From: Bacillota bacterium
GTDB lineage: Bacteria > Bacillota > Clostridia > Lachnospirales > Lachnospiraceae
DNA length: 64,000 nucleotides
NCBI GenBank assembly: GCA_023458035.1
Contig: JAEXAX010000027.1
Span: forward strand, 50,456 to 114,455
Direction of reading: 5' to 3'
Shown: positions 7,975 through 17,328 of the stretch, piece after piece
How positions within the stretch are numbered: the first letter of the stretch is position 1
Layout: each line of letters begins with the position of its first letter
Position numbers and translations under genes: made by a program
The notes under the pieces: generated by a model
Seen by the model: the letters and a program-made list of their open reading frames with translations, nothing else
Told to the model about the DNA's origin: nothing
Database searches by the model: none

Positions 7975-9207
7975 ATGAACATCTATGAAGAACTGCAGGC
8001 CAGAGGCTTGATTGCACAGGTGACGGACGAGGCGGAAATCAAGGAATTAATCAATGGAGGGAAGGGCAGATTTTATATTGGCTTTGACCCGACCGCAGAT
8101 TCCCTGCACGTTGGACATTTTATGGCATTGTGTCTGATGAAACGTTTACAGATGGCTGGAAACAAACCGGTTGTGCTGGTAGGAGGTGGCACCGGTTATA
8201 TTGGCGATCCCTCCGGTCGTAGTGATATGAGAAGCATGATGACGCCGGAGAGCATCGAGCATAATTGCCGATGCTTCAAGAAACAGATGGAGCGCTTTAT
8301 TGACTTCTCTGAGGGACAGGCCATTATGGTGAATAATGCTGACTGGCTGTTAAAGCTGAATTATATCGAGCTGTTGCGTGAGGTGGGAGCGCATTTTTCG
8401 GTCAACCAGATGCTGCGGGCCGAATGCTACAAGCAGCGCATGGAGAAGGGCTTAAGCTTCCTGGAATTTAATTATATGATCATGCAGGCCTATGACTTCC
8501 TGCATCTGCACCGCAACTACGGCTGCAATATGCAGTTCGGAGGTGACGATCAGTGGTCCAATATGCTGGCCGGCATGGACTTGATTCGGCGTCAGACGGG
8601 AGATGATGCCTATGCCATGACCATTACGCTGTTACTGAATTCCGAAGGCAAAAAGATGGGTAAGACAGGGCGAGGCACCATTTGGCTTGATCCGGAGAAG
8701 ACCTCTCCGTTTGAGTTTTTCCAGTATTGGCGCAATGTGGCGGATGCGGATGTATTAAAGTGTATCCGTATGCTGACCTTCCTGCCGCTGGAGGAGATTG
8801 ATAAAATGGACACATGGGCAGGCAGTCAGTTAAATGAGGCAAAGGAACTCCTAGCCTTTGAACTGACCAAGCTGGTACATGGGGAAGATGAGGCTGAAAA
8901 AGCCAGAACAGCTTCACATGCCCTGTTTGCCGGCGGTGCTGACGACAGCAACATGCCGACTACCGAGCTTTCGGCCGATGCCCTGCAGGAGGGAAAGATC
9001 GCCATTATTGATTTGCTGATGGCCTGCGGCCTGACTCCATCACGCGGAGAGGCAAGAAGACTGCTGCAGCAGGGCGGCATAACCGTAGATGGCGAGAAGG
9101 CCGATATGGACACTGTGGTAACCGAAGCAGCTCTGGCTGAAGGGGTGCGTATCCGTAAGGGGAAAAAAGTGTATCATAAGGCCATTCTTATATCATGTAC
9201 GAAATAA
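7975..9207 (+). CDS. tyrS: Tyrosyl-tRNA synthetase
   Basis: A 410-residue class I synthetase that charges tRNA-Tyr. It has the HIGH-type motif LHVGHFM, the Tyr-binding QAYDFLHLH and QFGGDDQWSN stretches, the KMSKS-type loop KKMGKTGRG, and a C-terminal S4 domain (GITVDGEKADM). I place the start at 7975 (MNIYEE) rather than the upstream ATG at 7945, because AAGGAGG at 7960-7966 is ideally spaced. No T-box leader fits in the roughly 100 bases before it. A perfect 10-bp terminator follows. Confidence 0.95.
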   Translation: MNIYEELQARGLIAQVTDEAEIKELINGGKGRFYIGFDPTADSLHVGHFMALCLMKRLQMAGNKPVVLVGGGTGYIGDPSGRSDMRSMMTPESIEHNCRCFKKQMERFIDFSEGQAIMVNNADWLLKLNYIELLREVGAHFSVNQMLRAECYKQRMEKGLSFLEFNYMIMQAYDFLHLHRNYGCNMQFGGDDQWSNMLAGMDLIRRQTGDDAYAMTITLLLNSEGKKMGKTGRGTIWLDPEKTSPFEFFQYWRNVADADVLKCIRMLTFLPLEEIDKMDTWAGSQLNEAKELLAFELTKLVHGEDEAEKARTASHALFAGGADDSNMPTTELSADALQEGKIAIIDLLMACGLTPSRGEARRLLQQGGITVDGEKADMDTVVTEAALAEGVRIRKGKKVYHKAILISCTK

Positions 9208-9229
9208 ATGATTTGAGCTTCAGCCGGCA

Positions 9230-9257
9230 GGCAGTCCTCTGACGAGGACTGCCTTTT
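9230..9257 (+). terminator. Rho-independent terminator after tyrS
   Basis: GGCAGTCCTC (9230-9239) and GAGGACTGCC (9244-9253) pair perfectly around a four-base loop, followed by TTTT. Confidence 0.9.
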
Positions 9258-9297
9258 CAGTTATGTAGGCAGGAACATAAAAATGCTAAAAAAACAC

Positions 9298-9326
9298 TTG
9301 CTTTTTTTGTTCAACGGTATTACACT
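9298..9326 (+). promoter_or_regulatory. Promoter of the glutathione peroxidase gene
   Basis: TTGCTT (9298-9303), 17 bases, TACACT (9321-9326). It lies 66 bases before the start codon, with a dyad immediately downstream. Confidence 0.55.
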
Positions 9327-9331
9327 TAATC

Positions 9332-9347
9332 TGTAAAAGGTTTTACA
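9332..9347 (+). promoter_or_regulatory. Candidate operator TGTAAAA-GG-TTTTACA
   Basis: TGTAAAA (9332-9338) and TTTTACA (9341-9347) are perfect inverted arms two bases apart. They cover the expected transcription start of the peroxidase gene, a typical repressor position. It is not a PerR or Fur-like sequence; the TGTAAA arms recall LacI-family sites, but the centre lacks their usual CG. Confidence 0.45.
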
Positions 9348-9392
9348 CAATAAAATGGCGCAAAATAACTTTGCAATAATGGAGGGAATAAC

Positions 9393-9941
9393 ATGAGAGT
9401 GTATGATTTTAAGGTAAAGAACGCAGAGGGCCGGGAGGTTTCTTTAAGCGAGTATGCCGGTAAGGTACTACTGATCGTGAATACCGCAACAGAGTGCGGT
9501 TTCACACCGCAGTATGCCGGCTTACAGGAGATGTACAGTCGTCTGCAGACTAAGGGGCTGGAGATTCTGGATTTTCCGTGTAATCAGTTCGGCGGGCAGG
9601 CGCCGGGCAGTGATGCAGAGATCGGCAGCTTCTGTTCCGGTCGTTTCGGTGTTACCTTCCCGCGCTTTGCCAAGGGAGATGTAAACGGTGCAGATGAGAA
9701 TCCGCTGTTCACCTACTTGAAGAAGGAGCAGGGATTTAAAGGACTGGTCGGAAACCCGGATGCGGTAGCCATGTTGGGCGGACACCTGGATAAAGTAAAT
9801 CCGGGCTACCGCGATGGCGATGATATCAAGTGGAATTTCACCAAATTTCTGGTAAACGGCAAGGGTGAGGTGGTAGCCCGTTTTGAGCCGACCGTTGATG
9901 TGGAGGATGTGGAAAAAGCGGTTGTGAAGTTACTGGGATAA
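9393..9941 (+). CDS. Glutathione peroxidase-family thiol peroxidase (Cys type)
   Basis: A 182-residue thioredoxin-fold peroxidase. The peroxidatic residue is C35 in NTATECGFTPQY, not selenocysteine. The second family block is LDFPCNQFGGQAPG and the third KWNFTKFLV, which provide the Gln and Trp-Asn of the catalytic tetrad. Bacterial members usually use thioredoxin rather than glutathione to reduce peroxides; C60-range LDFPCNQF may be the resolving cysteine. It forms its own transcription unit between terminators, with a dyad at its promoter. In an anaerobe this would serve oxygen or peroxide defence. Confidence 0.9.
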   Translation: MRVYDFKVKNAEGREVSLSEYAGKVLLIVNTATECGFTPQYAGLQEMYSRLQTKGLEILDFPCNQFGGQAPGSDAEIGSFCSGRFGVTFPRFAKGDVNGADENPLFTYLKKEQGFKGLVGNPDAVAMLGGHLDKVNPGYRDGDDIKWNFTKFLVNGKGEVVARFEPTVDVEDVEKAVVKLLG

Positions 9942-9978
9942 TCAAATATTTGCAGTCCGGTGCAGCTAAAACGAGAGG

Positions 9979-10025
9979 AGCGCTTTTACTTTTGACAGGT
10001 TATCATTTGTAAAAGCGCTTTTTGT
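9979..10025 (+). terminator. Rho-independent terminator after the peroxidase gene
   Basis: AGCGCTTTTAC (9979-9989) and GTAAAAGCGCT (10009-10019) are perfect 11-base arms with a 19-base loop, followed by TTTTT. Confidence 0.75.
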
Positions 10026-10067
10026 GTGTGTACGGACAACGACGAACTAAGGTCTGTTTTTTAACAC

Positions 10068-10096
10068 TTGCTAAATCCTGATTCTTTTGGTAAAAT
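10068..10096 (+). promoter_or_regulatory. Promoter of the maltodextrin operon
   Basis: TTGCTA (10068-10073), 17 bases, TAAAAT (10091-10096), 84 bases before the binding-protein start. No clear operator was seen between it and the start codon. Confidence 0.55.
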
Positions 10097-10179
10097 TGTA
10101 GCATAGTTGAACGGTCCAAAAAGTAATATGCGACACTTCAACGAAAACAACCAATATCTCATTATAAGGGAGGATTATT

Positions 10180-11448
10180 ATGAAAAAGAAACAGGTATTA
10201 GCATTGTGCATGGCAGCCCTGATGGGTGCATCGATGTTGGCAGCTTGCGGAAAGAAGGAGGAAACTAAATCCGTATCCAAATCCACAGCTACCACCTCTT
10301 CTAAGAAGGAGGAAGCAGTGGAAGCTACGTTGACCGTTTGGAGTCCGCAGGAAGATCAGGCAAAGGAAAACGGAGATTGGCTGAATACGCAGTTGGAGGC
10401 GTTTAAGAAGGCTCATCCGGAATGGAAGCTGACATTTAAAACCGGCGTATGCTCGGAAGGTGACGCCAAGACTCTGGTTGCATCTGACCCAGAGGCAGCC
10501 GCCGATGTCTTTATGTATGCAAATGACCAGATCCCGGATCTGTTGAAATCCAAAGCGCTGGCAGAGCTCGGCGGAAAGACCGTTGAGGATATCAAGGCCA
10601 ACAACAGTGAAGTAACTGTCAATACGGTTACATATGAAAATGCTGTATACGGTGTTCCGTTTACCGCCAATACTTGGTTTATGTATTATGATAAGAGAGT
10701 CTTCTCAGAGGATGATGCAAAGAATCTGGACAAGATGCTGACTAAGGGTAAGGTTGGCTTCCCGCTTTCAAATTCCTGGTATTTTGCTTCTTTCTATGTA
10801 GCAAACGGCAACACCTTCTTCGGAGAGAAGGGCGCAGATGCCAAGGCCGGTTTTGATTTTAAGGGTGATAAGGCCGTAGCCGTTACCAACTATCTGGTTG
10901 ATCTGGTAAAGAACCCGAACTTTAAAGATGCTAACGGTTTAACCCCGAGCACCTTAAAGGATGGTACCGTAAATGCTTTCTTCTCCGGAACATGGGATTA
11001 TGCAAACGTAGTTGAAGCCCTTGGTGAAGAGAATGTCGGTATCGCTCCGGCCCCGACCTATACCTTAAACGGTAAGGAGCTTCAGCTGAAGTCATTTGCC
11101 GGTTCTAAAGCGATCGGCGTTAACCCGAACAGCAAGAATCCGCAGGTGGCCGTTGCACTGGCAGCCTTCCTAGGAAGCGCCGAGGCTCAGAAGTCTCACT
11201 ATGAATTACGTAAGATCATCCCGACCGATAAGTCCGTAGACGTATCTAAGGATGCGCTGGCTCAGGCTCAGTTAGATACCATGGACAAGGCTTCCATCGT
11301 ACAGCCGCTGCAGGCCGCTATGGGTCAGTACTGGGGTCCGGCCGAGGCTATGGGTAAGGAAATCGTAGCCGGTACTGTAACACATGACAATGCCGCAGAG
11401 AAGACCGATAGTATGAACAATGCTTTCAACACCTCCGGTGTACAGTAA
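10180..11448 (+). CDS. Maltodextrin-type ABC transporter substrate-binding lipoprotein
   Basis: A 422-residue extracellular solute-binding protein of the MalE family (family 1). It has a lipoprotein signal peptide ending in the lipobox LAAC near residue 23, a Ser/Thr/Lys-rich linker, then a body beginning ATLTVWSPQEDQ with a middle GVPFTANTWFMYYDKR segment and FAGSKAIGVNPNS. It captures linear alpha-glucans for the two permeases that follow. The linked amylase and glucosidase support a maltodextrin ligand. No ATPase gene lies in the cluster; a shared MsmK/MalK-type ATPase elsewhere is likely. Confidence 0.88.
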   Translation: MKKKQVLALCMAALMGASMLAACGKKEETKSVSKSTATTSSKKEEAVEATLTVWSPQEDQAKENGDWLNTQLEAFKKAHPEWKLTFKTGVCSEGDAKTLVASDPEAAADVFMYANDQIPDLLKSKALAELGGKTVEDIKANNSEVTVNTVTYENAVYGVPFTANTWFMYYDKRVFSEDDAKNLDKMLTKGKVGFPLSNSWYFASFYVANGNTFFGEKGADAKAGFDFKGDKAVAVTNYLVDLVKNPNFKDANGLTPSTLKDGTVNAFFSGTWDYANVVEALGEENVGIAPAPTYTLNGKELQLKSFAGSKAIGVNPNSKNPQVAVALAAFLGSAEAQKSHYELRKIIPTDKSVDVSKDALAQAQLDTMDKASIVQPLQAAMGQYWGPAEAMGKEIVAGTVTHDNAAEKTDSMNNAFNTSGVQ

Positions 11449-11494
11449 ATCAGTAACGATCATTCCATATCGAATGTGATGTGAAAACGGTGGG

Positions 11495-11528
11495 AAATGT
11501 GGCTAAAATGTGAGTTTTAGTCACATTT
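11495..11528 (+). promoter_or_regulatory. Stem-loop between binding protein and first permease
   Basis: AAATGTGGCTAAAA (11495-11508) pairs with TTTTAGTCACATTT (11515-11528) with one G-U pair. It lacks a proper T run, so it more likely protects the mRNA of the abundant binding protein, or lowers read-through, than stops transcription fully. Confidence 0.55.
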
Positions 11529-11611
11529 TCTCTATACAGGACAGGTACCGTGCCGGTACTTGAAGTGCTGACATGGAGGAACTGATAATCCTGTAAGGAG
11601 GGATTTGGGGC

Positions 11612-12976
11612 ATGAAAAAGGAATTAGATTTTGCCGCCGAGCAAGTTTCAGTGAAAAATGCTCTGGTACATGGCGATGCATTTACAAAAGGATCCGCCCT
11701 GATCATGGGCCTGGGCATCTTACAAAAGAAGCAGTGGGTCAAGGGTATCATGGTATTTTTAATGCAGCTGGCCTTTATTTTCTATATGGCGACCAGTGGT
11801 GCAACAGCCTTATCCAATCTGCCCGGTCTGGGTGAAAATGCCCAGGGCAAGGTTTGGAATGAGGCAAAACAGATTTATGAGTATACTGCCGGAGATAACT
11901 CTCAGCTGATCCTGCTGCACGGTGTGGTCACACTCTTTGTGATCCTGGCCTTTGCGGTGCTGTGGGTATTGCAGCTGAGAACCGCATATCGACTGCAGGT
12001 ATTGGCACACAGGGGAAAAAAGATCAATACTTTTATGGAGGATCTGAAATCTCTGTTAGACGGTAATCTGCACAGAACCTTGATGGCATTACCGCTGACC
12101 GGTATTCTGGTCTTTAATGTCGTGCCGTTGGTCTATATGATCAGTATGGCCTTTACCACCTATTCCAAAGAGGACGAACATCTGCTGCTGTTTGACTGGA
12201 ACGGTTTGACGCAGTTTAAGCGTGTTTTGAATCTTGGAGGGAATATCGGAAAGCAGTTCTGGCAGGTATTGATCTGGACCGTCATTTGGGCGATCCTGGC
12301 TACCTTCCTGAACTATATCATGGGTATGATTCTGGCCATGATCATCAACCGTCGTGATACAAGGTTTAAAGCCTTTTGGAGATTTTGCTTTGTTATCTCA
12401 ATTGCGGTACCACAGTTTATTTCTTTGATGATCATGAACATCATGTTGCAGCCGCAGGGGGCTGTCAATGTGATTCTGCAGAACCTGGGACTGATATCAC
12501 AGCCTCTGCCTTTCTGGACGGACGCCATGTGGGCCAGAGCGACCATCATCATCATCAACCTGTGGGTAGGTATTCCGTATACCATCGTTCAGGTGACCGG
12601 TATCCTGCAGAATATTCCGGGCGAATTATACGAGGCGGCCCGCATAGACGGTGCCGGACCGGCCAAGATCTTTACCAGCATTACCCTGCCGTATATGCTG
12701 TTTGTAACGACTCCGTATTTGATCGTTACCTTCGTGGGCAATATCAATAACTTTAACGTTATTTATCTGTTATCGGGAGGTGGACCGACCAGGGTCGGTG
12801 ACACAGCCGGTCAGACCGACCTGCTGGTAACGTGGTTGTATAAGTTGACCATTGATCAGCAGTACTATAACCTGGGTGCCGTAATCGGTATTTTAACCTT
12901 CGTCATCCTGACGGTGATTACTTTGGTGTCCTACCGCAGATCAAAATCCTATAAGAATGAGGAGGCGTTCATGTGA
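11612..12976 (+). CDS. Maltodextrin ABC transporter permease, MalF type
   Basis: A 454-residue inner-membrane permease. The N-terminal region (about residues 40-140) has extra membrane segments and a loop, as in MalF. The C-terminal part carries the ATPase-contact EAA loop in ELYEAARIDGAGPAKIFTSI. AAGGAGG lies ten bases before the start. The stop overlaps the MalG-type gene, so the two permeases are translated together as the heterodimeric channel. Confidence 0.9.
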   Translation: MKKELDFAAEQVSVKNALVHGDAFTKGSALIMGLGILQKKQWVKGIMVFLMQLAFIFYMATSGATALSNLPGLGENAQGKVWNEAKQIYEYTAGDNSQLILLHGVVTLFVILAFAVLWVLQLRTAYRLQVLAHRGKKINTFMEDLKSLLDGNLHRTLMALPLTGILVFNVVPLVYMISMAFTTYSKEDEHLLLFDWNGLTQFKRVLNLGGNIGKQFWQVLIWTVIWAILATFLNYIMGMILAMIINRRDTRFKAFWRFCFVISIAVPQFISLMIMNIMLQPQGAVNVILQNLGLISQPLPFWTDAMWARATIIIINLWVGIPYTIVQVTGILQNIPGELYEAARIDGAGPAKIFTSITLPYMLFVTTPYLIVTFVGNINNFNVIYLLSGGGPTRVGDTAGQTDLLVTWLYKLTIDQQYYNLGAVIGILTFVILTVITLVSYRRSKSYKNEEAFM

Positions 12977-13851
12977 TGGAAACTAAAAGAAAACATAATC
13001 AGAAAAAACTGTCCAAGCGGATAGGCAATACCTTGATCCATTTATTTCTGGCTGTGTTATCCATTATCTGGGTAATGCCTGTATTTTGGATCATCCTGAC
13101 CAGCCTGCGGGCAGAGCGCGGCTCCTATGTCAATACATTTCTGCCGAAGGGCTACACCCTTGATAACTATATTCGATTATTTACCGAAACAAACGTACTG
13201 AATTTTCCGAAGATGTTCGGTAACACGCTGATTATTGCCATCTTTACCTGTTTGATCTCGACCTTCTTTGTTATGTCGGTATCTTACAGCCTGTCCCGGC
13301 GGCGATTTGCCATGAGAAAGCCATATATGAACATGGCCATGATATTAGGTTTATTCCCGGGATTTATGTCAATGATTGCCATGTACTACATCTTGAAGGC
13401 GCTGGGGCTGACGGAGGGAAGCATGGTGCGCGTAGCGCTAATTATCGTATATTCGGCGGCCACCGGTCTGGGCTTCCAGATCACAAAGGGCTTCTTCGAT
13501 GTTATTCCGAAGTCGATCGACGAGGCGGCTATCGTGGACGGTGCGACACAGTGGCAGATCTTTACCAAGATCATTATGCCCTTGTCAAAACCGATTATTA
13601 TCTATACCGTCATGACCTCCTTTATGGGGCCGTGGGTAGACTTCATCTTTGCAAAGGTGCTTGTACGTGCGAACTCCGACCAGTTTACTGTGGCCATCGG
13701 CCTCTGGAATATGCTGCAAAAGGAATACATTAATGAGTACTTTACGATCTTTGCAGCCGGTGCGGTAGTTGTGTCGATTCCGATCGCCATCCTCTTTATC
13801 TACATGCAGAAATTCTATGTAGAAGGAATGGCCGGAGCTGTGAAAGGATAA
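12973..13851 (+). CDS. Maltodextrin ABC transporter permease, MalG type
   Basis: A 292-residue permease with six predicted membrane helices and the EAA loop SIDEAAIVDGATQWQIFTKI. It can begin at GTG 12973 (overlapping the MalF stop) or at ATG 12976; AGGAGG at 12960-12965 suits either. It pairs with the preceding MalF-type protein. The typical C-terminal tail of MalG proteins (QKFYVEGMAGAVKG) is present. Confidence 0.9.
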   Translation: MMETKRKHNQKKLSKRIGNTLIHLFLAVLSIIWVMPVFWIILTSLRAERGSYVNTFLPKGYTLDNYIRLFTETNVLNFPKMFGNTLIIAIFTCLISTFFVMSVSYSLSRRRFAMRKPYMNMAMILGLFPGFMSMIAMYYILKALGLTEGSMVRVALIIVYSAATGLGFQITKGFFDVIPKSIDEAAIVDGATQWQIFTKIIMPLSKPIIIYTVMTSFMGPWVDFIFAKVLVRANSDQFTVAIGLWNMLQKEYINEYFTIFAAGAVVVSIPIAILFIYMQKFYVEGMAGAVKG

Positions 13852-13853
13852 AT

Positions 13854-15524
13854 ATGATGAAACAAAGCAAAGTCAAATGGCTTCGACCGGCACTTTGGTG
13901 TCTGGTCGCCGGTCTCGGACTGACTGCTTGTTCTACGCAAAAGAAGACGACAGAATCCGAGGGTTCTGTCGTTTCTTCTATGCAGATGGAAAGCCTGAAT
14001 CCGACGCCGAAAGAAGAATACAAGACAGCCTATCCGACTTCTACCTATGAGGTTTTTCTATACTCCTTTTATGATTCGGACGGAGATGGTATCGGAGATA
14101 TCAGAGGACTGATCGAGAAACTGGATTATATCAATGACGGAAAGGCGGAAACGACAGCGGATCTCGGAATCAAACAGATCTGGCTGATGCCGGTAAGCCC
14201 GTCGCCATCCTATCATAAATACGATGTGACGGATTATATGGGCATAGACCCTCAATACGGCACTATGGAAGATTTCAAAGCACTGTTGCAGGCCTGCCAC
14301 GAACGAGGCATCCGGCTCATCACCGATCTGGTGTTGAATCATTCCTCGGATGAGCATCCGTGGTTTTTGGCAGCAAAAAAATATTTGGAGGGGCTGGGTG
14401 ATGCAGAGCCGAATACGGCTGAGTGTCCTTATGTAGACTATTATCATTTTTCCCGTAAGGCAGGAGCCGGCTATACCAGGCTGAATGGCACCGAGTGGTA
14501 TTATGAAGCGCGTTTTTCACCGGATATGCCGGATTTAAATCTGGATTCGACAGTCGTGCGGGAGGAGATCCGAAAGCTCACAGACTTTTGGCTTGATCTT
14601 GGCTTGGATGGTTTCCGTTTGGATGCCTGCTCCCATTTTTATGAGGGTGACACTAAGCAGAATACAGCTTTTTTAAGCTGGCTGGGAGAAACGGTAAAGA
14701 GCAAGAAGCCGGATGCTTTCCTGGTTGGTGAGGTCTGGGAAGACCAGTCGATTTATTCACAGTACTATGCCAGTGGTCTGTCTTTCTTTGACTTCGCCTT
14801 CTCGGCACAGCGTGAGCAGGTGATCGGAACAGCAGATGGCCGGCTTGGCTCAGGCTGGTGGCTTGCGCAGTCGCAGGCAGCGGAAGCTCTGTATGATCAG
14901 GCAGCCGGTAAGGCGGCGGTCAATGCGCCTTTTTATACCAATCATGATCTGAACCGTGCGGCCGGCTATTTTCCGGGGGATGACGGCAAGAAGGTGAAAT
15001 TTGGCCTTGGTCTGCATCTGACCCGTCCGGGTAATACCTTCCTGTACTACGGTGAAGAGTTGGGCATGAAGGGCTCCGGTAAGGATGAAAATAAGAGAGC
15101 GCCGATGTACTGGAGTGAGCAGGCGGATACAAAAGGACTCTGTCAGGGGCCGCCAAAGATGGATGCGGTGAAGATGAAATTTCCGGCGGCGGATGACCAA
15201 CAGGCAGATCCGACATCCATCCGGCGGTATACAGCCAGGGCCATCGGCCTCAGAAATGCTTTTCCGGCCATTGCCCTTGGACGAACCGATAGCAGCGACG
15301 GCTGGTCAACCGATAAGGTATTTATCTGCAAACGACAGGCCGAAGGTTTTGAAACGGTCTGGTTGGCTGCTAACTGTAGCGCAGAGGAGCAAACCGTGAC
15401 GGTCGGAGATGATCTGAAGTTGGCGGCCGCCTTGAATGTGGATGACAAGCAGGTGGTTCTTTCCGGCAATAAGCTGACGATTCCGGCCCGACACATCGCC
15501 GTTTTACAGAAGGCCGGAAAGTAG
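13854..15524 (+). CDS. Surface-anchored GH13 alpha-amylase lipoprotein
   Basis: A 556-residue lipoprotein. The signal peptide ends at LTAC (lipobox), followed by a short Ser/Thr linker. The GH13 barrel starts at YEVFLYSFYDSDGDGIGDI and has all three catalytic regions: nucleophile Asp in DGFRLDACSH, acid/base Glu in LVGEVWED, and the transition-state Asp in TNHDLNR. A small beta domain closes the C terminus. It should cut starch or maltodextrin on the cell surface and feed the adjacent importer. It starts two bases after the permease stop. The precise specificity (amylase or neopullulanase-like) is not decided by the motifs. Confidence 0.88.
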   Translation: MMKQSKVKWLRPALWCLVAGLGLTACSTQKKTTESEGSVVSSMQMESLNPTPKEEYKTAYPTSTYEVFLYSFYDSDGDGIGDIRGLIEKLDYINDGKAETTADLGIKQIWLMPVSPSPSYHKYDVTDYMGIDPQYGTMEDFKALLQACHERGIRLITDLVLNHSSDEHPWFLAAKKYLEGLGDAEPNTAECPYVDYYHFSRKAGAGYTRLNGTEWYYEARFSPDMPDLNLDSTVVREEIRKLTDFWLDLGLDGFRLDACSHFYEGDTKQNTAFLSWLGETVKSKKPDAFLVGEVWEDQSIYSQYYASGLSFFDFAFSAQREQVIGTADGRLGSGWWLAQSQAAEALYDQAAGKAAVNAPFYTNHDLNRAAGYFPGDDGKKVKFGLGLHLTRPGNTFLYYGEELGMKGSGKDENKRAPMYWSEQADTKGLCQGPPKMDAVKMKFPAADDQQADPTSIRRYTARAIGLRNAFPAIALGRTDSSDGWSTDKVFICKRQAEGFETVWLAANCSAEEQTVTVGDDLKLAAALNVDDKQVVLSGNKLTIPARHIAVLQKAGK

Positions 15525-15582
15525 GCGGTAGTGTTGCTTATTTTCGCCTTTAGCGGCCTGCGGTAAGATGCTCACAAGAATA

Positions 15583-15611
15583 TTGCGGTTGTCCGCCAGT
15601 CGTGGTAAAGT
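15583..15611 (+). promoter_or_regulatory. Possible promoter for the cytosolic glucosidase gene
   Basis: TTGCGG (15583-15588), 17 bases, TAAAGT (15606-15611). A modest match; the gene could also be read from the upstream operon. Confidence 0.35.
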
Positions 15612-15645
15612 ATGTGAGTGACAAATTGTAGTGGAGTATAGCAGC

Positions 15646-15661
15646 GCTGTCAGCTGACAGC
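15646..15661 (+). promoter_or_regulatory. Perfect 16-bp palindrome upstream of the glucosidase gene
   Basis: GCTGTCAGCTGACAGC is fully self-complementary. It sits in the untranslated leader about 25 bases before the start codon and 35 bases after the possible -10 box, so it could be a repressor site controlling the glucosidase separately from the importer. Confidence 0.45.
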
Positions 15662-15685
15662 AATGGAAAGGGAAGGAAAAAGAAG

Positions 15686-17236
15686 ATGCCAAATTGGTTA
15701 AAGGATGCAGTGTTTTATGAGATTTATCCGCAGAGTTTTTATGATACAAATGCGGATGGTATCGGTGATCTGCAGGGAATTATTGAGAAGCTGGACTATA
15801 TCAAGAGTCTCGGCTGCAATGCGTTGTGGTTGAATCCGTTTTTTGAGTCTCCGTTTATGGATGCCGGTTATGATGTCAGTGATTATAAAAAGGTAGCTGC
15901 CCGCTACGGTACATTGGAGGATGCCAAGCGGCTGTTCGCCGCCGCTCATGAGCGCGGGATCCGCGTATTGTTGGACCTGGTGGCCGGACATACATCGGAT
16001 CGCCATCCGTGGTTTATAGCATCCAAGGAGGCTGACAGAAATGAGTTTTCAGATCGTTATGTTTGGACCAACGGTGCCTTTGTCGGAATCAAGGATCGTC
16101 CGTATATGGCAGGAATGTCGGACCGCGACGGCGCCTATATGCTGAATTTCTTTGCTTCTCAGCCCGCCTTGAACTATGGCTGGAGAGAGAGGACCGAAAG
16201 CTGGCAGTCGGCCCCGGACAGCGAAGCAGCCATTGCTACCAGGGAGGCCATAAAGGACATCATGCGTTTCTGGCTGGATCTCGGAGCAGACGGATTCCGC
16301 TGCGATATGGCTGATTCCCTGGTTAAGAATGATGATGAAAACAAAAGTGCCACGGCAGCCGTCTGGGCGGATATTCGCCAGATGCTCGATCGTGATTATC
16401 CGGAAGCAGCCATCGTCAGTGAGTGGTCCAATCCCGAGCAGTCGATCAACGGCGGCGGGTTCCATGCTGACTTTTACCTGGATCATTGGGGAAATGGCTA
16501 TAATACCCTGCTGCGTGACTATGAACCGAATGCGGAGGACAACAGCTATTTCCTGAGCAATGGTGACGGTGATATTCGTCGTTTCCTGGATGACTATTTG
16601 CCGAAGTATGAAAAGACCAGAGAAAAGGGCTATATCTCCTTCTTTACCTGTAACCATGATACACCCAGACCGGGCAGGACTCTGTCGGCCAATGAATTAC
16701 GGTTGGCCTATGCTTTTATCTTTACCATGCCGGGTCTGCCGTTTCTGTATTATGGTGATGAGCTGGGATTAAAGTTCAGGGAAGGCCTGCGCTCTAAGGA
16801 GGGCGGCTTTGGCAGAACCGGTTCCCGTACTCCGATGCAATGGAATGCCGGCCGCAATCGCGGATTTTCGGAGGCGGCCGAGGAGCAGCTGTACCTGCCG
16901 GTAGAGAGTGAGAAGAATGGCTGTGACGTGCAATCTCAGGAAGCGGACAAAACATCCCTGCTGCAGACCACCAGAGAATTGATCGCTCTGCGCCACCGTT
17001 ACGAGGATCTGCAGGCAGACGCTCCGTTTTCTGTGATTCTGGCAAAAAAGGATCGTCCTTTTGTCTACCGCCGCGGATCCATGATCGTGGCAGTATGGCC
17101 GAAGGCCGGTAAGAGCCGGACCTGTGTGCAGGAGCTGGCCGGACATCAGGCGGTGTACAGCATCGGTGAGATCAGTCTGGAAGGAACCACACTGGCGGTA
17201 GACGGCCCGGGCTTTGCGGTGTTTGCCGCTTTATAG
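15686..17236 (+). CDS. Cytosolic GH13 alpha-glucosidase/glycosidase
   Basis: A 516-residue GH13 enzyme without a signal peptide. Conserved regions are YEIYPQSFYDTNADGIGDL, the nucleophile Asp in DGFRCDMADS, the acid/base Glu in AIVSEWSNPE, and the Asp in TCNHDTPRPG. Near the end it has PMQWNAGRNRGF, typical of oligo-1,6-glucosidases and related exo-enzymes. It would break imported maltodextrins inside the cell. Whether it prefers alpha-1,4 or alpha-1,6 bonds is not clear. Confidence 0.85.
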   Translation: MPNWLKDAVFYEIYPQSFYDTNADGIGDLQGIIEKLDYIKSLGCNALWLNPFFESPFMDAGYDVSDYKKVAARYGTLEDAKRLFAAAHERGIRVLLDLVAGHTSDRHPWFIASKEADRNEFSDRYVWTNGAFVGIKDRPYMAGMSDRDGAYMLNFFASQPALNYGWRERTESWQSAPDSEAAIATREAIKDIMRFWLDLGADGFRCDMADSLVKNDDENKSATAAVWADIRQMLDRDYPEAAIVSEWSNPEQSINGGGFHADFYLDHWGNGYNTLLRDYEPNAEDNSYFLSNGDGDIRRFLDDYLPKYEKTREKGYISFFTCNHDTPRPGRTLSANELRLAYAFIFTMPGLPFLYYGDELGLKFREGLRSKEGGFGRTGSRTPMQWNAGRNRGFSEAAEEQLYLPVESEKNGCDVQSQEADKTSLLQTTRELIALRHRYEDLQADAPFSVILAKKDRPFVYRRGSMIVAVWPKAGKSRTCVQELAGHQAVYSIGEISLEGTTLAVDGPGFAVFAAL

Positions 17237-17328
17237 AAAAAACAAATAAATAAATCGAAGCAGCCGTGAAAATCAATAAACGAACAGTTCGGTTTCGATA
17301 TTCTTTTCCGAAAACAACTGATATAATG

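Noticed and set aside
9991..9996. TTGACA-like box near the peroxidase terminator
   Set aside because: It is TTTGACA inside the terminator loop and no -10 box follows at the right distance.
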